From positions 1,321,501 through 1,385,500 of the forward strand of contig OY978525.1 in NCBI GenBank assembly GCA_963854835.1: 64,000 nt of DNA. The letters run 5' to 3'. A program made the position numbers and the translations under genes. The notes below the pieces were generated by a model that did no database searches, was not told where the DNA came from, and saw nothing but the letters and a program-made list of their open reading frames with translations. Shown here piece by piece: positions 1-12,119 of the stretch. How positions within the stretch are numbered: position 1 is the stretch's first letter; every line of letters starts with the position of its first letter. Source of the stretch: Megamerina dolium. Lineage: Eukaryota > Arthropoda > Insecta > Diptera > Megamerinidae.

Positions 1-484
1 AGTACATGCTGCGAAATTGTATTCCCTGGGTTTTCCTTTTGGCAAAGATGTGCGCTCTCCATGTCAAACGTCTGTCTACGTACTTAGCAGAGTACTTAGC
101 GAAGTACTTAGCAGAGTCAGATTGGGGGATTGAAATATTATTCAATTTGATTTGTGGGCATGTGTCTCTCCTAGGAGTAAATGTTACATGTTTATATTTA
201 GTTTCGTTTACCTTCAGACGCCAACTTTTCAACCAGATAGAAATTTGATCAATTGCTGTTTGGAGCTATGATTCTATGGGATGATTTTATGGGTGAGACC
301 TTGTGCCTTGTGAGACTCCAGCTTCAATTTGATGAAAAGGCGACATTTCGTTGTCATAGTTAACGTAGAACAAACGTTGGTGTAGTTATGGCTTTAAGAG
401 CAAATAGTCGTTCAAAATAAATACATGAAATAGGATAAAAATAACGTCTACCTTGTGTTTCCGGGTGTCTGTTTCCTTACTTTG
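1..484. other. no gene seen; short tandem repeat inside
   Basis: No convincing coding frame or known element is visible. The only structure is the 12-bp tandem repeat listed at 80-115. The 80-codon open frame across it has no recognisable domain and owes its YLAEYLAKYLAE stretch to that repeat. Confidence 0.6.
80..115. repeat. three copies of a 12-bp tandem repeat
   Basis: Three consecutive units of GTACTTAGCAGA, GTACTTAGCGAA and GTACTTAGCAGA are seen, with one two-base variant in the middle unit. No other copy was noticed in the window. Confidence 0.85.
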
Positions 485-710
485 AGTACGAAAATATGAA
501 GTTATCATGCTGAAACTTGGTACACATGTTTCAATTTACTAATTAAAAGATATATTTGAAAATGGCCTGACTCAGATAAAAACTTCGCCTGCCTCCCATA
601 CCAACCTATACTTCCCTATGTATGTTTTCACACTTTGTGCATGAATATATAGAGATAATAAGCTGAAACTTGATGCGTATAACTAGATTTATTAATTAAA
701 AAAAAAAAAA
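485..710 (-). repeat. ~150-bp-monomer dispersed repeat, diverged copies
   Basis: Read on the minus strand, this matches the monomer of the 34.5-35.1 kb array. It has the GTATGGGAGGCAGGCG block, then a CATTTTCAAATATAT block, then AAGTTTCAGCATGATA and a TCGTACTCAAAGT block. A second partial monomer begins near 590. The family is non-coding and of unknown class. Confidence 0.6.
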
Positions 711-724
711 TATATATATATATA

Positions 725-1000
725 TGTGGCACTTAAAGCCCCAAAGGGCTCTTTGGCCGAACTTTTCTTTCATTACTATTGTGCGAGTTAAATTTTGGAT
801 AGCATTAGAAGAGACCTACTTATTTTAGCCGGTTCCGAATGGCAGAACTCTTTCGACATCACTTTTTCTGAGCTTTGTCACAGAGTTCTATTAAAAGCCG
901 GAAGAATTGGCAATTGCTTGCCGACAGGTGAGTACCTTTCGAAAGAAAAATATTTTCGATATAAAATTTATGCTTCAGCTGGGGATTGAACCATTGAACA
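725..1000 (-). mobile_element. tRNA-derived SINE, copy A (head truncated)
   Basis: On the minus strand this is the same element as at 27117-27424 and 20023-20349. Shared blocks include GGCACTTAAAGCCCCAAAGG, TTTGTCACAGAGTTCT and CAATTGCTTGCCGACAGGT. The copy stops within the tRNA-like head, just after GGGGATTGAACCA (the complement of the B box), so the A box is missing. The 64-codon open frame at 795-989 lies wholly inside the SINE and is not a gene. Its plus strand carries CAG/GTGAGT at about 924-933, a near-perfect splice donor. Confidence 0.85.
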
Positions 1001-3016
1001 TTTACTAACTAATAAACATATTAATGTTGTTGTTTGTGCACTCTGTGCACTGAGTACATACAAATATATTTACTAGTTAGATATTGGAAAATGTACGAAA
1101 TGTGATGAAAACCGACAATTCTTTCATACAAAATTATGATCTCGGCTGTACTTAACGCACGACAAATCTATAAGACTAAAGTTCGACACATGTGGTTATT
1201 CTTATGAATGTCCGAGTATATCTGAAAACAGGCTTTATCGGATAACATTCATTCATATCTTCGATAACCAAATTTTGGTTTTTAAGAATACGAATACCTG
1301 CATATCTGTCATGTTGTGGAATATCTAAGATTCGGTAATACCGAATTTATAGCTTCCAATGTGTTTTATTATTTTATAAATTCTTTTTATTTCAATTGGA
1401 TTGTCATCTTCACATCAAGTGGTTCTGTATAAGATGTTTGACATGCACCAACTGTGCGTGTAAGAAACAGAGTCAATATTTTTGAATTTCATGCTCACAT
1501 TATATGTTCTTCTTATTTTGCAAATGCGACTAATGCAATGCTACTTAATTAATATTAATTAGTCACCATCATTGGTGTGTATTTGAGAATTAGCTGTGCA
1601 AATTTAAACGATAACTTGAATACAGTTGTGACCAATTACAATTACCACAAGGGACAAATATTACACTTCTTTGAGGTTGGACGGCCGACATCACTAAACT
1701 ATGAGTATTAATTGTCTTACTTAATTGCCGACAAAATTCCAAAGTAGGCACTATGGTTTTAGTAAGGTTAGTAATGTTGACATAAGTCAACTGGCCGCCA
1801 TCAATGCCTGTGCCAAAAGCAGCAGTAGCATCCGTTCAAACAGCATCAACATATTACACATACATTTACATACAATGCAGATATTTTATGTTGAGCTATA
1901 TTACAAAATACTAGCATTACTATGTGATGTGACCTGCCTAAATATATAAAACCCATCCTCATGTTTAATGGTGTCTTTGCGGTGGTTTTGTTAAATGATA
2001 GCAAATTTCGCCGAAATAAATACGCGCATCGTTTTTATGCTTTGTCGACGTCGTCGTTGTCGTCGTCGTCGTCCTGTTGTTGGCTCAAAGAATGTGTATA
2101 AGTAATAAACATTTCGCTACAGTATGTCATAGTTAATGGAGTGCAACAAGAAGATTGTATTTCTGTGTAAGTCCGTATTGTATTTATGTACCCCGTGAAA
2201 TGTGGTATGTGGTACAAATGTCTTTGTGGCTCATTCCCTTCGAGTTGAACGCATAAATTAAACCAATTATATTTAAAAGTAGAAGTCCTTTGGATTTACA
2301 TAAAGTATCGCCCGGTAAGCTATCGTATTACAGTAGTGGGCAAAAAAAAAAAGAGGAAAACAATTACAGTTATGGATAAAATGGAAAGAATTAGGTGCCA
2401 TTTTTTATTTATAATTAGAATTGAAACCAATTTTGCCCAACTCGAAATTCCAAATACGAGAAGGCTCTCGAGTACTTAATCTATTTACAGAAGATTCTAT
2501 ATTCTTCTTCAAAGGAAAGCTTTATTAAAAAGATCTAGTCCTCTCTACACCCTCTTTGATATCCTGTTTGTTAACTCTTTGACAAAATTACGACAAGATT
2601 TATGGACGCAACACAGAGTGCGCGTACAGCAGCAACAGGACATTACCAAATGTACCATCGGTTTGTTCGTATAGCTACTTTGTATATAAGAACATTAATA
2701 TTTGTTTTTTTTTGTAGTAGTAGTTACATTCTACTCGCACATCCTTACATTATATACATATAGACTTATATGTAGGGGCATATTGTCGTTTTGCTTAGTG
2801 GATGGCTTGTTGCATGACCAGAGTTGGCTGACTGGTTGGCGCTGTGAATGCAATTAATATCCTGTGTATAGCGGTGATCATAAGTGCACGAAGATTTATT
2901 TCTTTAGCCGTTATACATTTGTTGGCGAGCTTGCGGGTGCTTATGGTTGTAATTCGACTGTCTTGTGAATTTGCTTGTTTCATTGTTTTTATTTGCAATA
3001 TGATGACCTATAAAAT

Positions 3017-3018
<2 letters not shown>
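1001..3018. other. no gene seen
   Basis: AT-rich sequence with no recognisable gene or element. A short GTC/GTT-rich microsatellite lies near 2045-2073. The open frames here of 60-106 codons have simple-sequence composition and no domain signal. Confidence 0.5.
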
Positions 3019-3047
<29 letters not shown>

Positions 3048-3119
3048 AAAATATGTATTTATTTACTCGTACAACAAAAAGATATACATATAGTAGGTAC
3101 AACAACAACAACAACAACA
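3019..3119. repeat. (ATAC)n and (CAA)n microsatellites
   Basis: About six ATAC units lie near 3019-3044 and about seven CAA units near 3100-3119. Together they create the tail of a spurious 106-codon frame that starts at 2844. Confidence 0.9.
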
Positions 3120-3559
3120 ATCAAAATAGCAAGAAATGTCCTCATTCTACAATATTTGCAGTGATGCAAGACGAGTAGTAGAACACGACAAGCATTTTGC
3201 ATTTGCAATGTAGTGCGATGTAGTATAAATAAAAATACTTAAAACAACAAGAACGAGAACAACAACATTGCAGCAACATTTATTGTTAGTAAAGTGCTGT
3301 TTATTATTTTTTGAAATAAATAAGTTTTACAAAATAACTCTCTTAATGCTGACTTTCTTTTTAGTTGGTTATTTTTTTTTTTGTAATTTTTTTATTTCGC
3401 TGAATGTTGGACGCGTTGTTGTACTTTGTGGTTTCTCTTTGAACATTACTAATATATGTATATTATAAGGCATATATATATGTATATGGTAGACCCTTTA
3501 TGAAATTCAAGTACCTCAATTTATTTGATTGTAATTACATTAGATATAATCATAGAATA

Positions 3560-3635
3560 GTTCGTAACTATTCTAAATGCTTAGAAATCGGACTTTGGGA
3601 GGAGAAATGTATGACCGAGACCGATTAATTCTTCT
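3560..3635. repeat. fragment of the GGTGAAATGTATGA dispersed repeat
   Basis: The segment with GGAGGAGAAATGTATGACCG followed by ATTAATTCTTC resembles the units at 55.9-56.2 kb. It abuts the LINE relic directly, so the LINE 3' part was replaced or broken at this junction. Confidence 0.45.
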
Positions 3636-4175
3636 CTGTTCTTCGCTTGCTGACGTCAATTGGATATTGCAAGCGCCTCCAGGTTACCCAACACTTGGTC
3701 CTTCCAACGGAGGTTTGGTCTTGCTCTTCTTCTGCTCCTCCAGCGGGTGCCGAATTAAATACTCTCTTTGCTGGAGCGTCTTCTTCCATTCGATCGACAT
3801 GACTCAGCCAGATTTTGATTCGCTTGACTATGTCAATGTCAGTGTACAGCTCATACAGCTCATAGTTGTACCTCATTCGGTACTCGCAACGCATCAACGC
3901 AAATAGGTCCGATGATCCTGCGCAGAACTTTTCTCTCGAAAACTTCAAGCATTCTCTCATCCGTGGTGGAAATTATCCAGGCTTCTGCGCCATATGTTAG
4001 GACAAGAATAATGAGGGACTTGTAGAGTGTGATTTTCGATCTTCGAGAGAGAGCTCGATTCTCAATTGCTTACTCAGCCCAAAGTAACACCTGTTAGCAA
4101 GACTTATTCTACGCATGATCTCCAGGCTGACATCATTACAGTTGTTGATAATTAATTGATCTTCCCCAACATTTC
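3636..4175 (-). pseudogene. non-LTR retrotransposon (LINE) reverse-transcriptase C-terminal relic
   Basis: Read on the minus strand from about 4170 down, the translation gives a broken C-terminal region of a LINE reverse transcriptase. Visible pieces in order are EIMRRISLANRCYFGLS, then MRYNYELYELYTDIDIVKRI, then WLSHVDRMEEDAPAKRVF and, after a frameshift near 3730, KDQVLGNLEALAISN and a stop where related copies read W. These motifs are typical of the region just after the RT palm/thumb in insect LINEs. The clade (RTE-like or other) is not resolved. The upstream catalytic part is absent and the 3' end is cut at the 3635 junction. The same family occurs at 37955-38052 and 42195-42425. Confidence 0.8.
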
Positions 4176-7100
4176 TCCAAAAACAAACAAAACAAATATG
4201 ACCGACTATATATTTTATTTCCCCTCGTACAATTTTGCTGGCGGTGGAAGCGAAATTAATGATAAAGTAAATTTTCTAGTGGACAGGAATCGGTCCTATT
4301 TTGTAGTGGAGCTCCTCTAAGGGGTACTGGTCTAACTCCACTCCACAATGGAGTAGAATGTATATGCCATATGCCACACAATTTGATGTAGGATATTTGT
4401 ATATTTGTGTTGATTGTGTGTTGTGTGTATTATTTGTTTTTTTTTCTGTGTATGATTGTGCCTAATGGAAAGGTGAAGTATAGTAAGTAAGTAATATATA
4501 TGAGTATTTATTGTTTTGTTTTTTAACGGGCAAGTGTAGTATATGTAGTACTATTTAAGTGGATCACTATTGTGGTTTGCATGTGCCAAGAAGGATTTTT
4601 GTACAATATGATTTAAAAAAAAATGTGTTGCATACATTTAGGTTATGTATATATTTATGTTTTTTTTTTTTCAGAAAACCACATTTGCTACATTTACTCG
4701 TTTCTAAGCACAATATTGGAATGGGGGTAATAATAAACATAATCAGAGTGTGAATTGAGATATGAGATAAACGTACAAGAATACTAAGTCTTTGTCAATT
4801 AACTGAATTCTTTTTAGCTCCATCCAAAATTTATATTACATTATTTTCTACTTACTATAATTTTAGTCCACTATAGTAAAAAAAAAAAATACTTTTTGAA
4901 TTTTCATGTTTTGAATTTAAAATTAATGCATTTGCTAACAAATGTGTACATATTATTAAATGTGAAAAGAAAGTTCTGTCGTTTGTTTGCTTCCAAAAAT
5001 GTAAACATTTTCCTATACTTTTAAGTTGGACACATCTTTCCTGGAATAGTAGTTGCATGCATAATTTTCAGAGCTTCGTTTTCAATGATATCTTTCTCTA
5101 TCATAGATTGATCTAAAGGATAACTAGTACTAGACTAGTTTGTGATAAGACAAAGGTACAAGACACAGCCGCTGAAAATTATTCAAATGAAGTAGAATTA
5201 GTTAAAAATCGATCAAAATTAATATTTTTCCATGAGTACTAAGCCAGCAATACCAGAACTAAAACACACTCTCTATAAGCAAAAAATAGTTTAAAAAAAA
5301 AACGACAAAACTTTCTTAACTCTATAATATACTTTATTGTGCTTTATATACATATCTATATATGTACGTATAAGAAGCAGAAGTAATTAGGAGTATTGTA
5401 AGTATCGAATGGAGAGCTTTTTCAATGGGCAAAGGTTCAAATTCATATTAATCATAAGCCCATTATGCATTGACCTATAAGTAATTTGAGCGATGGTAAC
5501 AACATTGGCATAAAAGCATCATTTAAGTCAAATTTTGGTGAGTACGGTTGCTTCGATGGATGCACGTTTACATTTACGTAAGGTATTGACGTAAGGTGTG
5601 TGCTCATCCTTTACCCCCCAACTCCAAATAATCGAAATAGACATTCAGAAATATTGTATATTGTATTTGTGATTATGAGTTCAATTTCGAATACTTATTT
5701 TGTTCGTTTTATATTGGTGTAAATGAATATCTGTGTAGAAAACAATATTAATAATATACGTAAAGGTCATGTGTATGTTGTTAACCCTTTCTGTAAATTA
5801 CCAGTTGTAGAATGAATGAATATTGAGAAATGGAAGCCATATTCATATGATATCTGTATGTGAAGGGTGGTATGATATGGGCACATTGAGGATATTTCAA
5901 ATAAGTTATAGAAGAATTTTTAAACTAAAACAAATCCAAATATAGTAAGTAAATGGAAATATTTTAACTAAATAAACATCGAAAAGGCAGAGACCAAATG
6001 ATAGGTTGTAGCTTTTATAATAAAGGGGCAAATACATTTTGGGATAGCAGTGAGTGGGTATTGACGTATATAAGAAATCCTGGCTCGGAGTCTCATCTCG
6101 AACATGATCTCAACATTTGATTTGATGGTTAGTACAAAGACCAACTGACTGTATGGAATTAACGAAAACGTTGATTCCCAATTGACTAGTTTCCCAGCTA
6201 CGCTCTTGAATAATGTTAACAGTGCATGCAAAAGAAAATAAGATATACTTTGAAGTGGCATGTACATATCTAGAAAGAAGAAAGTATATCGAAACTTATC
6301 CCCAAAAAGTGATTCGTTGCACAGAAAGACGAATAGAGATATACACAAGTGGATTTTTCATATTCATTGGATTAACGTGGCAGAAAAGCCATAAATTAAA
6401 CAAAAAAATAAAACAAGAGAAAAAACCTTTCATTTTTGTTTGTATTTTGTATGTAAATACATAGATATTTTCATATTTATATTTATTTATGTTTTACGTT
6501 CGTTTCTTTGCCATTAAACGCACAACTTCACACACACACACACACGTACAGAATATTCAGAAACACATTGAGAAACGCTTTAAATGTAAATTTTGGATAT
6601 TTAACTAAAGCAGGCAACATCAGCAGCATCATGTCTTCAACATATGCAAACACACATATATGCTGGACATTATGGACGTACACGTGCATATGACTTTGAG
6701 GATTCTACACGGCAATTTCCATTGCCAATGGCACACGCAACAGTGCCGACCCATTCAAAAAATATTTATGTTCCATCTTATTTACATTTAATGCTTGCTT
6801 TCGTGCTTGTAACTGTCTGCAAATAGTTGTTGAAGTAAAACACACACACACACACATACACAAATATACAAACTATATAAAAGTAAATAATAAGAAAAAT
6901 ATCATATCGTATTGAACAGAAGGATACGAATAAGTTGTCAGCTTGGGGTCACTGAATGAAAAATATACGTAGGTATGTATATATACGATACACAACAAAT
7001 TGTGCAAAGGATTTGTAAATTATTGGTTACATGGGTAAGGGGTTCGATTTAATGCGAGTCAAAGTAATGGAAATACAGAGTTACAATTGTTGTTGTAGGA

Positions 7101-8030
7101 GTAAGGTGTATTTATGTATATTTGATGTCATCGAAGAATGAAATTTGAAACATTCAAATAGCCAGCCCACATAATAATAACCGATTGGCAGTAAGGTATT
7201 TAAAAACATTTCTTTTGGAATACATAGCCGAGAATTCGCTTTATTAAATCAAGAAATTAGTAATACAGTAGAGTTTTTAATAATATACAATTAAGTAATC
7301 CTGAAGGAGAATGAAATTTTCATGAAGTTTGCTTGAGGCTGACTAATATTTTCCACAGTTTGTGGTCTCTATTACTACAGTTTGTTTCTTATATCCATAC
7401 AGGTGTTTCGGTTCCATTTCCGCATCGGTAAGAAATTCTTAATTATTAAATTATAAAGATTGCTACGTAATGAGATCAGAATCTAAGTGGTGGCGATAGT
7501 ATTTATACATTCATTATTTCTTAAATTGTGCATTTGGTGTCTGTGTAACTCTGCCTAACTACAGAGAAACATGAAAAAAATGAAGAACTTGCCCGCCAAA
7601 CGATTTCAAAATGTCTACAATCATTTTTGATTGTTGAATATGAATCCTCAGGGTGGGCTCGATTCGGTAAGATCGCAGTTCGTTCCTAACTTTCTCCAAT
7701 AATTGGTGGAGGATTCATTAAAATATACTTATTCGCTCATAGAGAGCTAAAATCTAGGACCAGCTCCCCTTAAATTTTCTACGTAATACTTTTGCTGAAT
7801 ATACTTAACTTCTTAGCTCCTTAGAGGAACTACCCTTCTAAATTTTCTTTTTTTTTTTTTAAATTCCTCCCACCACATCCAATGTGTCCATAGAGAAGTA
7901 AAATACAATATTTTACTGACCTCCTCTCATTTGTATTGAACAAACTAAATCTTTATCTTTACTCCCTAGTGAGGCCCCCTTGCCTTGAAAAATGACAAAT
8001 AACTCCATAATTTCCCAGAAATCGCCCTTG
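4176..8030. other. no gene seen; scattered repeat scraps
   Basis: No convincing gene. Short CA repeats lie at about 6529-6546 and 6841-6857. Segments near 4230-4340 and 7700-7990, with CTCCTCTAAGGGG-like or TTAGAGGAACTACCCTTC-like text, look like decayed copies of the 55.9-kb dispersed repeat. The 126-codon frame at 5968-6348 (minus) shows no domain and is probably chance. Confidence 0.5.
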
Positions 8031-8032
8031 TA

Positions 8033-8060
8033 CGAGGGTGGTCCCAGGACTACCCGACCT
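8033..8060. repeat. mariner left terminal inverted repeat
   Basis: 28 bp, beginning CGAGGGTGGTCCCAGGACTA. It differs from the right end at four positions. It lies beyond the 3' end of the transposase frame. Confidence 0.95.
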
Positions 8061-8139
8061 AGCAAAGAAAACACAACAAATTTGGGCAAATTTTTCTTTA
8101 TTTCTCAACATAATCTCTTTTTATCTCTATACACTTTTT

Positions 8140-9092
8140 CTAGCGATATTCCACAGCTTCGATACCCTGTTTATGGTATGAACTATCTAGGTCATTAAAA
8201 TAGTCATCTACAGGAGACTCCACCTCTTCATTGTTTGCCAATCTTCTATTACCAAGCCAGTTTTTCAAATTTGAAAATAAAAAATAATCCGAAGAAGCTA
8301 AATCTGGCGAATAAGGTGCGCGCTGAAGCAATTCGAGCTTTAACTCATTGATTTTGGCCATCGCAATAGCGGTTGTATGAACTGGTGCATTGTCTTGATG
8401 AAACAACACTTTCTTTTTCGCCAAATGCGGCCTTTTTTCTTTAATTTCATCACTTAAACGTTGCAACAAATTAGCATAATACTCGCACTAAATTGATTTT
8501 TCTTTTTGAAGATAATCAATATCAATTATCCCACGTGCATCACAAAGAACGGACGCCGTAACCTTGCCTGCAGATGGAACTGCCTTCGTCTTCTTTGGAC
8601 ACGATTCTCCCCTTTTAGTCCACTGTTTTGACTGTACCTTTGTTTCAAGTGTCAAGTGGTGGACCCATGTCTCATCCATGATTACGAATCGACGCAAAAA
8701 CTTGGCTTTATTATTGTGAAACAACGCCAAACACACTATAGAAACATCTTCACGACGTTGTTTTTGTTCTATTATGAGGAAACGCGGCACCCATCTTGCA
8801 CACAGCTTTTTCATCTCAAAATTTTCGGTCCATATACGATGTATAGCATTTTTTGAAATACCTGTAATTTTACCTAGCTCACGCACCTTCAGCCGGCAAT
8901 CATCCAATACCATTTTGTGGATTTTTTATACCGCTTCTGGTGTGGCCACCTCAATTGCTCAATCACTACGGTGTTCGTCTTGGCAGCTAATATTTTAGCT
9001 TTTACGGTCGTAAACGAAGGAACAGACTCCCCCAGAATAGAATCTAGTTCGGCTTTAATATTCGTTGGACTGAGACCTTTCAAATGAAAGTA
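8140..9092 (-). pseudogene. mariner transposase pseudogene, DD34D type
   Basis: The remains of a cut-and-paste transposase of about 340 residues, in three pieces. The N-terminal helix-turn-helix part (LKGLSPTNIKAELDSILG) runs down from about 9083. The middle part, with the DETW motif, is in another frame (8913-8491). The C-terminal part runs from 8487 to 8140. The three acidic residues are all present: D in DETW (8674-8676), D in HQDNAPVH (8392-8394) and D in SSDYF (8287-8289). Thirty-four residues separate the last two, the mariner signature. Damage includes a TAA just before the LKGLSP segment, sequence loss and a frameshift between about 9000 and 8930, and an in-frame TAG at 8488-8490 between the first and second acidic motifs. 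It cannot make a full protein from one frame. Confidence 0.93.
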
Positions 9093-9298
9093 TTAAATTA
9101 CATAACGGTGACCAATTTTGTCCATGTTTACAAATTCACTGAGGTCGTTAACTTTCGATGGCTTCAAAAAAAAAAAAAAAAAATAATAATAAGAAATATT
9201 AAATCACGTGGCGCCTTGAAACTTAAAACATATGTTTTATCAGGTTGCGACTTTTCATCAAAGTAATTTTTTCAAACTGCTGCCGCCACCTATATGTC

Positions 9299-9326
9299 AG
9301 GTCAGGTAGTTTTGGGACCACCCTTG
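9299..9326. repeat. mariner right terminal inverted repeat
   Basis: 28 bp, ending GGGACCACCCTTG before the TA. It lies at the 5' side of the transposase frame. Confidence 0.95.
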
Positions 9327-9328
9327 TA

Positions 9329-11758
9329 TCACCGATCCCCATTAATTCTTTTGCCACAACTTTTCAGTCAAATACACAACTAACACCACTATCGTAGGAC
9401 TTTTCATACAAAATTGGTTCTTGTTTTTTATAAAATTCAAAGAATATCAATGAAAGAAATTTACCATACAACTTTTGCAGTAACCTCTCCCAGTATGAAT
9501 ATGATACCATAAATCTTTAATGTGACACCCTGTGCACGAATGTTTAATTCAAAGTAAGATATAAACTATACTAGCACTCATAGTAATGAAAATGCTATCG
9601 CATTTGTGCTGATATGCAATTAGTTTACTTTCACTCTTTATCTAAGTACATATTTCTCGGGCACTTTGAAACTATTACACAAATTAAATGTTTGGTATGT
9701 ACGCTCCCCTAACAATTTATCTACTATGTTTCAGAATTGAGAAGTCCTAAATAAAATATAAGTACATAAATAGGCGTACATAGCCATAGATAATACTACC
9801 TATATATTATTGTTATTGTTGGCGCTCCTCATCAAATGAGAAAAAAATATGTTTCAAATTGATTAAAGTTAATTTCAAAGGACTCTGCATAGATAGGGTA
9901 TGAACATATTGTGTATACTCATGCACTAGTACATAGATAGATAGATCGGCATACAAGTCGGGGTATAATCTCATATTTGGCATGCGTTTATGAACACACA
10001 CACCCACACACACACACACACACACATTCATGTATATAATTGTTGTATATATTTATAAAGATGCCTTAGTAAAATTCTCACTCAAATCGAAGCACACACA
10101 AAAAGGAGGATTTACCCATTTACCCACTTTTCACTTTTCACCATGACCGACCACCGAACTTGTGTCAAAGTATCAATTACTTTTACCACTCACTGTGTAC
10201 TTCAGTAGATAATCACCAGCAAACAATTAAAATGTTGAAGCTATTTTTAATAAACTTGTAGGTGGTGTAAATACCTATCTGCTGCCTATCTGCTGATATA
10301 CGCACGCACCAACAGCAGCAGCAGCAGCAGCATCAGCATCAGCATCAGATGTTTAAGTGTATATGTATGAGTACATACTCATACACATATATATATACGT
10401 AGATATAAATTCTTACAAAGATACTTACTCGGTTTGGCATTAATTCTAAGCGTATCGACAAAGTGTAATATGTTAGATGAGGGTCGGAGGAAAATGTGCA
10501 CATAAAAAAGAGTTCAAAACTTTTGTAATTACATGAAATTTGGAAATTTTGGAAAACAACTTTTAACTATATACATACGGTACATATTTCTCATACCGAT
10601 GACAAAATTATTCCAGTACTTAAGCGTAAAAATATATACTACTTACTGCATAAACCTACAATCACCCACAATCGTTTACAATTAAAATGGCATGGTAGTG
10701 GCAGTGGTAGTGGTATGTACGTAGATGGTGATGGCAATGCTTTAGGAAATATGTATGCATTATATAAGTATATTTACATATGTACAAATATATTACAGGT
10801 AGCAACTGATGGACCTTAGTTATATATAATATTGTTCTTGTACCATAAATATGTGTAGAGTATATCTAGTTGGTATCTAACTTGTACTCGAACAATTAGA
10901 AGTAACCATTTTAAATTACAATTTGAATGTGTAAAGTGAAATAATTAAAATTTTGATGAAGTTAACGATGCCCGTAAATAAAATTGTTTATGTAAATCAG
11001 CTACAGCTGCCATTAGTTAAAAGTACATACATACATACCATTACAAGTGGCAAGTCGATATTTTATATTTATGAGAGGGGAACTAACTTGCATTGCAACG
11101 TGATAGTGCTGACGATGGTGGTGGTGTTGCAGCACAATAATGATAACCAAAATACAAGTGAAACACAAAATACATAGATACATATACTCCCACATCAAAT
11201 ACGAGTATGATATTATACATAAAGTCATTTTTAATGGAAATCACAATACGTGGAAAATTTATTCGAGCGTTTGTATTCGTTTGTTGTTGTTGTAGTTGAA
11301 TTTTTTTTTTTTTTCTGTAGGGGAGTTTTCTAAATGTACATAGAAATGCGATTTTATATATGCTAATGCATAAGATGTGTGTGTATAAATATCAGCGTAT
11401 ATAAAAATTTGCATAGGAGCATTAACATAAATATCAAACTTGACGATTTTTCATTTTTATTTTTTTATTTTTTTTTGGTAGAATAATTCGACAAAACAAC
11501 TACTACAGAAATTTATGATTGTATTTTTATTAAATAGTTCACAGAAATATGGTCATATTTTAATATGCGTCTAAATTTTAGCCAAATTGTAAGAGTATTT
11601 TAAAAGGTATAGCATATTGTTGATTATAAGAAAATGATAAGCGATTAGAAAGAATATTTATAACTATTAAAATCTTATTTGTTCTTTTGAAATCTTTTTG
11701 CAAATTAAATTAGGATTTGACAGAAATTCATTATACTATTTTACTGTAGGAATTTATA
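9329..11758. other. no gene seen; microsatellites
   Basis: A CA array lies at about 9994-10026 and a CAG array at about 10312-10333, followed by CAT-CAG units to about 10348. A short stretch at 9390-9560 with CATACAAAA-like text may be a decayed ~150-bp repeat. The region has no recognisable gene. Confidence 0.5.
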
Positions 11759-11789
11759 TCAGGTGTAGTAAAAAGAAATCCATTATTTT
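11759..11789. repeat. MITE left inverted repeat
   Basis: 31 bp, including AAAAAGAAATCCATTATTTT. Its partner lies at 11933-11963. Confidence 0.93.
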
Positions 11790-11824
11790 CCCAATAGATG
11801 GTTTTAGTAATTTATATCTAGCTA

Positions 11825-11883
11825 TGAAATTACCTCTAAAATGGCAACAAGTTATCGAACAAAACGGTGCATATTTGACCTAA
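11825..11883 (+). pseudogene. mariner transposase C-terminal remnant
   Basis: Nineteen residues plus a stop match the conserved mariner C terminus (motif LPxKWQxVIEQNGxY). The open frame that starts at 11698 begins outside the element and crosses the left inverted repeat, so its N-terminal 42 residues are chance. Confidence 0.88.
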
Positions 11884-11932
11884 AGCGAATCATTCTAACT
11901 AGTATGCTAAATAAAACTTTTAATTTAATGCA

Positions 11933-11963
11933 AAAATAATGGATTTCTTTTTACTAGACCTTA
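11933..11963. repeat. MITE right inverted repeat
   Basis: 31 bp, the inverted partner of 11759-11789, followed by TA at 11964-11965. Confidence 0.93.
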
Positions 11964-12119
11964 TATATGCATTTCTGAACATATCTAATGCTCATACAAG
12001 CCTATTCATTTATATTTCGTATAGATAATTCATATATTTCATCATGCATAGATTAGTCTTCCCGAGGAGAAGCCAAATCTAAATTAATAAAGGTCAAAAT
12101 GTTTATATTTAATGTTTGC

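Larger units (their letters stand above)
8031..9328 (-). mobile_element. mariner DNA transposon, both ends present, inactive
   Basis: A 1,294-bp element (8033-9326) is flanked by TA on each side (8031-8032 and 9327-9328), the standard Tc1/mariner target duplication. Its 28-bp terminal inverted repeats match at 24 of 28 positions; the left starts CGAGGGTGGTCCCA and the right, read inward, CAAGGGTGGTCCCA. Full length for mariner is about 1.3 kb, so this copy has no large deletion. It encodes a broken transposase on the minus strand. It ought to be non-autonomous now, though its ends might still be recognised by a related transposase. That last point is inference. Confidence 0.95.
11759..11963 (+). 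mobile_element. 205-bp mariner-derived MITE
   Basis: Near-identical 31-bp inverted ends are seen: the left reads TCAGGTGTAGTAAAAAGAAA and the right, inward, TAAGGTCTAGTAAAAAGAAA. They match at 29 of 31 positions and TA flanks both sides. The only coding remnant is the transposase C terminus (MKLPLKWQQVIEQNGAYLT, stop at 11881-11883), in the expected place just inside the right end. The element is therefore a mariner that lost nearly all of its interior but kept both ends. The TIR differs from the 8.0-kb mariner, so it comes from another lineage. Confidence 0.93.

Noticed and set aside
3577..3906. 109-codon plus frame
   Set aside because: Antisense shadow of the LINE relic on the minus strand.
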